Source: Shewanella dokdonensis
GTDB taxonomy: Bacteria > Pseudomonadota > Gammaproteobacteria > Enterobacterales > Shewanellaceae
DNA: 64,000 nt
Reading direction: 5' to 3'
Assembly (NCBI RefSeq): GCF_018394335.1
Contig: NZ_CP074572.1
Coordinates: 868,001-932,000 of the forward strand
A program made the position numbers and the translations under genes. Below are positions 58,846 to 64,000 of the stretch, piece after piece. The notes under the pieces are model-generated. The model worked only from the letters and a program-made list of their open reading frames with translations, was not told the DNA's origin and did not search any database. Each line of letters begins with the position of its first letter. The first letter of the stretch is position 1.

Positions 58846-60774
58846 ATTACAGCATCAAGATCTTGGTGTCACAACCGGGGCAGCGCGAAATTGTGGGTAA
58901 CACGCTGGATCTGTCCGTCAGCGGCGCCAAGATCCGCTTGCCACTGCAACATGGCTTTGATCTACAACAACCGTTGAAGGTCAAGTTGAAGGAGCTGGGA
59001 GATGAATTCTATTTTGCCGATCTGCAGCAAGGCGTAGATTACCAGGTGGTTGATGCCGATACGGAAGGTGAAAACTGTCTGCTGCGGCTAAAGCGTGTCA
59101 GTGGTTCAGAACAGCTATCACAGATGCTGGCAGAACTCATTCAGGGTTACAAATTCCGCTACAAGGTAGACATTAACGATGTGGTGGTGAACGCCAACGG
59201 TTTAGGATTTGAACGGCACTATTTGCCTCACTATCCTCATCTGCCGTTGTTTATCAGCCACAATCCGCCACAGCAGCCTGAGATCAGTACCATTTTACTC
59301 AGCAGCGACAATCAGGAGTTGTTGCACTATTTTCTCGACGAAAATGATGTCAATCAGCTTCCCGTCATCCTTGACAGCAAACGGCTGCAAGCATTAATCG
59401 CGCACCCAAATGACATTAGCCATAGCCTACTGTATTGCTTCACTTACAATGCTAAAGGTCGGCTCTTCTTTTATGCGGCCACCCTCTCGGAGCTGCAACA
59501 ATCAGGGTTGATGCCACTATTCTTCCATTATGGTGCCGCTAAAGCCAGTTGGAAGGTCTGCCGCCTATATCTGGATAAGCTCGATCACCAACAACCGCAT
59601 AAGTCCTCAGCCTTACCGGGAGACGACCTCAACTATAGTCCGTTAACCGAACAGCAACTGGCGCAATATCACTATCTAGTACAACTGATTGACCTCACGG
59701 ATGAAATCGCGGCTGAACAATATCAATGCTGGCAATCCGAGCTAAAAATTAATGACCTGAAATGCTTTGGTGCCGAGAAAAACACCCACAACAAGGTACA
59801 ACTGGCAACCCTGAATTTTAGCGAACGTCGCCGAGAAGCGCGCTTTGCCTTTAAAACACTGGTTACCATTAGTCAGGAAGGCAAACAGCTACAGGCCATG
59901 ACCCATGATATCTCTAGCCGGGGGCTGCAACTGCATCTGGACAGTCCACAACCTCTGGACAACAGTAAGGAGTTATTGCTCAGTTTTCCGAAATTACAGG
60001 AATTGGCTCCCAAGATTAAATTACAGGAGTTGCCTTACCGCCTGGTTCACAGTCGTAAAAACGGCGTGACGCTGCACCTAGCCGCAGTGGTTGGTCATGT
60101 GCCACACACGGGGGTGGAATTTCTCAATCGTCTTATCATTCATAATCGTGAAAAATTGCAACAGCTGACCGATAACAACCAACAGGCTAAAGAGTTAGCC
60201 GATGGTTTGAAAAACCAGTTGATGCGCCATCTGCATGCCGTGCCATATATGTTAGAAAAAACCACCAAGTCATTTCGCATGGCTTGCATCGGTATCGGCA
60301 TGCAGCGTGATCTGATCAGCGATTTGTTCAGCCGTGAGCAGGGTAACCGCTTGCTGTTTGATTTAAGCCCTATCCTGAACGATGGCAAGCTGAAACTAGA
60401 TTTTGTTGAAGCTGTACGCCAAATGAAACCGCAGGACAGTGCTGACAGTTTTGAACTATATGCCATCGTCAGCAGCAGTAGTCATCCGCAAATTCTCCGG
60501 TGTAAACGCGCCGAAGAGATGACAACGCCTACAGCACTGGTCGATTTCATCCAGCATGGATTATATCGGCCGATTTATGGCATTAAAAATCTATCGTGGC
60601 GCGACAGGCAAACCGGATATCAGCTACCTGCAACGGGAACTGGATTATATCAAAGTGCACGCCAAACACCGGGCGCAAAAGCTGGAACAACTGCTGTGGC
60701 GGATCATTGGTGTAGGTGAACTGCTGGATATTACCGCAGAGGTGCGAATGCGGCTGCCGCCGCAAAATCACTAA
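58842..60774 (+). CDS. Large multi-domain PilZ protein, one frameshift near the C-terminus
   Basis: About 643 residues after repair. It has an N-terminal PilZ-like barrel (REIVGNTLDLSVSGAKIRLP, about residues 15-34), a second such domain at about 330-440 (RRREARFAFKTLVTIS with the RxxxR motif and THDISSRGLQLHLDSP), and a long unknown middle. The frame breaks at the A5 run 60585-60589; removing one A continues IKIYRGATGKPDISYLQREL through LDITAEVRMRLPPQNH to 60774. It is likely a c-di-GMP effector, possibly of motility or surface polymer; partner genes are not obvious. Coupled to the upstream small gene. Confidence 0.82.
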
Positions 60775-60777
60775 CCC

Positions 60778-61752
60778 TCAACCTCTGGCTTGCAAAAAGA
60801 ACGGCAGTACCTGCAAGCCAAGATGATAAATATTGGCATCGGCCACCGCAGCTAATTTGGGTTTAGCATGATAAGCCAAACCAAAATCGGCGCGGGAGAT
60901 CATTGGAATATCATTCGCGCCATCGCCAATAGCCACTTTCTGGCCATCGGCTATCTGCCATCGTGCCGCGCACTCAGTCACCACCGCTGCTTTAAACTCA
61001 GCATCCACTACCTTACCTGTAACTTCCCCCATAAATTTGCCGTCTTGGAGGACTAACTCATTGGCATAAGCAGCATCCAGCGCCAATAACTGTTTTAGAT
61101 GGTTGACGAACGGCGTAAAACCACCGGACGCCACCGCAGTACGCCAGCCATATTGCTGTAACTCGGCGATCATGGATGCTAATCCTGGACTTAATGGCAA
61201 GCGTTCACATAACTGTGCAATGATGGCCGTGTCGGCCCCCTTAAGTTTAGCTACCCGCGCCCGCAGACTCTGCTCAAAATCCAGTTCGCCCTGCATTGCC
61301 CGTTCAGTAACCGCAGCGACTTCCGCCCCCACACCAGCAGCGGCAGCCAGTTCATCGATACACTCTATCTGAATAGCGGTAGAGTCCATATCCATCACCA
61401 ATAATCCCGGCGTGGTTAATACCGGCAGAACATCAGTCGGTTGCAATAATAACCACTCCAGTGCCACGATTTGGCGCAAAGCATCAAGCTGCGGTGCTGC
61501 TGGCGCTGCGGTCAGTAACAATTCAACACCTAATAGCGGCTGTTGTCGTTGCAAACAGGCCACGGCGGCGATGGGAAGATGACTGAACAACCCCAGGACG
61601 TCAGCTTCAACTGCAGCAGTAAACACCAACCGTAAACGCCACTGTGAACTGTGGTCACCTTCCGCACAAGCGGGCCATGACTGTTGTTGAAAGCGGTAAA
61701 TCTCGCTGTCATTGGCCGAAGAACGGATCAAGTGGTTAAAGGCTGGCACCAT
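60778..61752 (-). CDS. serB: Phosphoserine phosphatase SerB
   Basis: 324 residues from ATG 61752, preceded by GGAGAAACTTACAGC; the frame extends further upstream without a good start. HAD motif I is DMDSTAIQIECIDELA (nucleophile Asp), motif II VASGGFTPF, and motif III/IV AIGDGANDIPMISRADFGLAYHAKP. The N-terminal region is an ACT-like extension as in the E. coli enzyme. It makes serine from phosphoserine. Divergent from ytjB, as in E. coli (serB/ytjB). Confidence 0.95.
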   Translation of the reverse strand: MVPAFNHLIRSSANDSEIYRFQQQSWPACAEGDHSSQWRLRLVFTAAVEADVLGLFSHLPIAAVACLQRQQPLLGVELLLTAAPAAPQLDALRQIVALEWLLLQPTDVLPVLTTPGLLVMDMDSTAIQIECIDELAAAAGVGAEVAAVTERAMQGELDFEQSLRARVAKLKGADTAIIAQLCERLPLSPGLASMIAELQQYGWRTAVASGGFTPFVNHLKQLLALDAAYANELVLQDGKFMGEVTGKVVDAEFKAAVVTECAARWQIADGQKVAIGDGANDIPMISRADFGLAYHAKPKLAAVADANIYHLGLQVLPFFLQARG

Positions 61753-61831
61753 GCTGTAAGTTTCTCCTGCTATCAGGGTTGACGATAATCCATTATGATT
61801 AACGCTAAACCTCTGGGAATTAAGGGACAAA

Positions 61832-62515
61832 GTGTTATTGTTCAAAGGGCTGAATACTAGCCACACCTTTATCAGGCTGTTGCAGATTGCGCTGGCGATA
61901 ACGCTGATCATCGGGCTGGTACAGCTGTGGCAAACCAGCCTACTACAAGGCCAGCTATTGCTAAAGTCCCAGACGGAAAAGATGGCCAGATTATTGGTAC
62001 AGCAAACCGCCTATGGCGCGGCACCCGCATTACAGTTACAGAATGATGAACAATTACAATGGCTCACCAGCGCGCTGGTAGAAGACCCTAAGGTGATGGC
62101 GGCCACCATCTACAGCGAGGCAGGTCAGCGACTGTCGTTTGCCCAGGATATTACCGAAGAAGAGGTGGATCCTGACAGTGACGAATTGGAAAATCTGCTG
62201 GCGCCCTACCCGCCTTATGTAGAGAGCGTAGTGCAGGATGGGAAAAATCTCGGTTTTATCGAAGTTAGGCTCGATCCCAAACTCTTCTTTAACGAAATCA
62301 AAGCCGCCCACGAACAGAATATGAAACAACAACAGATAATGTTGCTGGTTGCCGGAGTGATCGGCATGCTGCTGTCGCGGGCATTATCGTTCAAACGTGC
62401 CGATTTCGACAGGCGTCGCATCAGAGTCAAGCGCCGCCGCAAAATACTGAAGCAAATTGCGGCAAAAGCGGAAGCCAGTGCGGCCACGACCGATAGTAGG
62501 GTCACGCTTAAATAA
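61832..62515 (+). CDS. ytjB: AhpA/YtjB family inner-membrane protein
   Basis: 227 residues from GTG 61832 with AAGGGAC upstream. It has an N-terminal helix (about 13-33), a periplasmic region with DPKVMAATIYSEAGQRLSFA, and a second helix (MLLVAGVIGMLLSRAL) before a very basic cytoplasmic tail (RRRIRVKRRRKILKQ). This is the SMP_2/AhpA layout; the function is not well defined. Divergent neighbour of serB. Confidence 0.88.
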   Translation: MLLFKGLNTSHTFIRLLQIALAITLIIGLVQLWQTSLLQGQLLLKSQTEKMARLLVQQTAYGAAPALQLQNDEQLQWLTSALVEDPKVMAATIYSEAGQRLSFAQDITEEEVDPDSDELENLLAPYPPYVESVVQDGKNLGFIEVRLDPKLFFNEIKAAHEQNMKQQQIMLLVAGVIGMLLSRALSFKRADFDRRRIRVKRRRKILKQIAAKAEASAATTDSRVTLK

Positions 62516-62517
62516 CC

Positions 62518-62543
62518 ATCAAGGCGCCAACTGGCGCCTTGAT
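62518..62543. terminator. Perfect hairpin between ytjB and deoD
   Basis: ATCAAGGCGCC-AACT-GGCGCCTTGAT, an 11-bp stem with a 4-base loop between the convergent ytjB and deoD stop codons. The T content after the stem is modest in both directions, so termination may be partial. Confidence 0.7.
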
Positions 62544-62563
62544 TCTTACAACTTAAGCAGAAG

Positions 62564-63274
62564 TTACAGTGTCAGCACCGCTTCCAATGTCATGGTGATC
62601 ATGTCATTAAAGGTGGTTTGCCGTTCTGCAGCAGTAGTCACTTCACCAGTGCGGATATGATCAGATACTGTCACCACACACAACGCCCGCGCTCCAAACT
62701 CTTTTGCCACACCGTACAGGCCGGCCGCTTCCATTTCAACGCCCAGAACGCCCATCTTTTCCATCACATCGAACATATCCGGTTCTGGTGAGTAGAACAG
62801 ATCAGCCGAGAACACATTACCAACCCGTACCTTGATGTTCTGTGCATTGGCGGCATTGACCACCGCAGTTAACAGCTCATAGTCAGCGATGGCAGCAAAG
62901 TCTTTGTCTTTAAAACGCATGCGGTTAACCCGTGAATCAGTACAGGCACCCATACCAATCACCACGTCGCGCACCTTGATATCACGGCTGATAGCACCAC
63001 AGGTACCAACACGGATCAGGTTTTTAACACCGTAATCCTTGATAAGTTCAGTGGCATAGATAGAGCATGAAGGGATGCCCATGCCAGACCCCATCACGGA
63101 GACTTTCTTACCTTTGTAAGTACCGGTAAAACCCAGCATATTGCGCACGTCTGTCACTTGCTCAACATTTTCCAGGAAAGTCTCAGCAATATATTTGGCA
63201 CGCAGCGGATCGCCTGGGAACAGCACGGTTTCCGCGAATGCGCCGTCTACTGCGTTGATGTGTGGTGTAGCCAT
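62564..63274 (-). CDS. deoD: Purine nucleoside phosphorylase DeoD
   Basis: 236 residues from ATG 63274 (AAGGGG upstream with a T-rich spacer). Bacterial hexameric [31 protein letters not shown] with the family's H-I-N-A start and phosphate-binding [30 protein letters not shown], and [11 protein letters not shown]. It converts purine (deoxy)nucleosides plus phosphate to base plus (deoxy)ribose-1-phosphate. It follows deoB by about 70 bases in the same direction, the usual deoB-deoD order. Confidence 0.96.
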   Translation of the reverse strand: MATPHINAVDGAFAETVLFPGDPLRAKYIAETFLENVEQVTDVRNMLGFTGTYKGKKVSVMGSGMGIPSCSIYATELIKDYGVKNLIRVGTCGAISRDIKVRDVVIGMGACTDSRVNRMRFKDKDFAAIADYELLTAVVNAANAQNIKVRVGNVFSADLFYSPEPDMFDVMEKMGVLGVEMEAAGLYGVAKEFGARALCVVTVSDHIRTGEVTTAAERQTTFNDMITMTLEAVLTL

Positions 63275-63343
63275 GAAAAAATAACCCCTTTGGTTCAAAA
63301 ATAAATTCGTTATGCTCCGCACAACCATAGCGGAGTTTCAGCA

Positions 63344-64000
63344 TTACGGCAGAAAAGATTCGCCATAAGCCATAGGCGCTAGCCCAAAATATTGGGCAAT
63401 GCTCTGCCCGATATCCGCAAAACTGTTACGACGTCCCAGTGACCCGGCGCGCAAGCCAGCGCCCAGGGCAAGTACAGGGACATGTTCACGGGTGTGATCG
63501 CTACCCGGCCAGGTGGGATCACAACCATGGTCAGCTGTCAGCAGCAATAGATCGTCCGGCTGCAATAGCGCCAGCAGCTCTGGCAAACGCTGATCAAAAT
63601 ACTCCAGCGCCCGAGCATAACCTGCTACATCACGCCGATGCCCATATTGGGAATCAAAATCCACAAAATTGGTGAACACGATAGTATTGTCGGCGGCGCA
63701 TTTTACCTGTTCTAGGGTAGTGTCGAACAGCGCTTCCAACCCCGAAGCCTTTACTTTTTGGTAATGCCGCAGTGCGCGTAAATATCGGCAATCTTGCCAA
63801 CACTGATGACGTTGCCCCCGCCGCTTGCAGTTTGTCTAAAACGGTCGCTGCTGGCGGTTCCACGGCGTAATCGCGGCGGTTACCGGTACGGCTAAATGCC
63901 CCGCGTCCGCTGCCGACAAATGGCCGGGCAATCACTCGCCCAATATTGTAGGGTTCCAATTCTTCACGGGCGATTTCACACAAGTGATACAAGTTTTCCA
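63344..64000 (-). CDS. deoB: Phosphopentomutase DeoB, partial at right edge, two frameshifts
   Basis: The 3' part of a gene entering from beyond the window. The first stretch (from the edge to about 63820) reads [38 protein letters not shown] and [14 protein letters not shown]. One base at the C5 run 63815-63819 continues [20 protein letters not shown]. One at the T5 run 63755-63759 continues [19 protein letters not shown] through [20 protein letters not shown] and [20 protein letters not shown] to the stop at 63344. Metal-binding Asp/His residues of the alkaline-phosphatase-like fold are intact. Interconverts (deoxy)ribose-1- and -5-phosphate. Confidence 0.93.

Overview
The window looks like a chromosomal segment of a marine gammaproteobacterium, most probably Shewanella or a close relative. 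The reasons are the protein sequences, the moderate base composition, and two recognisable neighbourhoods. One is the yqgE-ruvX / pilU-pilT / yggS-proC-yggT-yggU-rdgB-hemW / yggN-yggL-trmB / mutY-yggX block. The other is a malQ-glgB-glgX-glgP-glgC-glgA glycogen operon followed by a GGDEF/EAL gene and lying close to an iron alcohol dehydrogenase. No rRNA, CRISPR array, transposase, integrase or prophage was seen.

Layout: 0.3-7.0 kb holds trhP and its ferredoxin neighbour yfhL, a small repeat-bearing lipoprotein, a thioesterase, threonine aldolase, a TRIC-type channel, a secreted thiol peroxidase, an MscS channel and a DUF4136 lipoprotein. At 7.1-7.5 kb a perfect Fur box overlaps a promoter in front of a small membrane-protein gene. 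7.7-22.9 kb is a housekeeping block (translation, recombination, pilus retraction, PLP and proline metabolism, nucleotide sanitation, tRNA methylation, base-excision repair, iron protection) collinear with the E. coli yqgE-to-yggX region as I know it. A glutathione peroxidase, a porin and a LysR gene are inserted in it. The block stops at yggX. It is followed by a cloverleaf-like RNA fold plus terminator (22.9-23.0 kb) and a small AT-rich accessory patch of unrecognised membrane proteins (23.1-25.0 kb). 25.0-32.8 kb has an MFS exporter, tRNA-Phe and tRNA-Thr, a SapC-like protein, a type II NADH dehydrogenase, a MATE exporter, a CobW GTPase and a DEAD-box helicase. 32.8-48.0 kb is the GGDEF/EAL gene and the glycogen operon, all on the minus strand. 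48.4-54.8 kb has a MarR regulator divergent from an alcohol dehydrogenase, small conserved proteins, an RNA methyltransferase, PII and two FimT/GspH pilins. 54.9-64.0 kb has a purine permease, three PilZ-related genes around radA, the divergent serB/ytjB pair, and deoD-deoB cut by the window edge.

The most striking property is technical or evolutionary. At least 18 genes-in-parts sites across 14 otherwise conserved genes are repaired by adding one base, nearly always in a short homopolymer. All six glycogen genes are hit, nine times in total. Two further sites in the PilZ genes need one base removed. Because each repaired frame is full length with intact catalytic motifs, including essential-type genes such as ruvX, radA, mutY and deoB, I read this mainly as homopolymer under-calling in the assembly rather than gene decay. 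Interrupted genes are therefore given as single CDS entries with the break stated.

Working together, the glycogen genes would make ADP-glucose (glgC), polymerise and branch it (glgA, glgB) and degrade it (glgP, glgX, malQ). The GGDEF/EAL and PilZ genes point to cyclic-di-GMP signalling, possibly acting with the PilT/PilU pilus motors. The deo genes, the purine permease and rdgB handle purine nucleosides and nucleotides.
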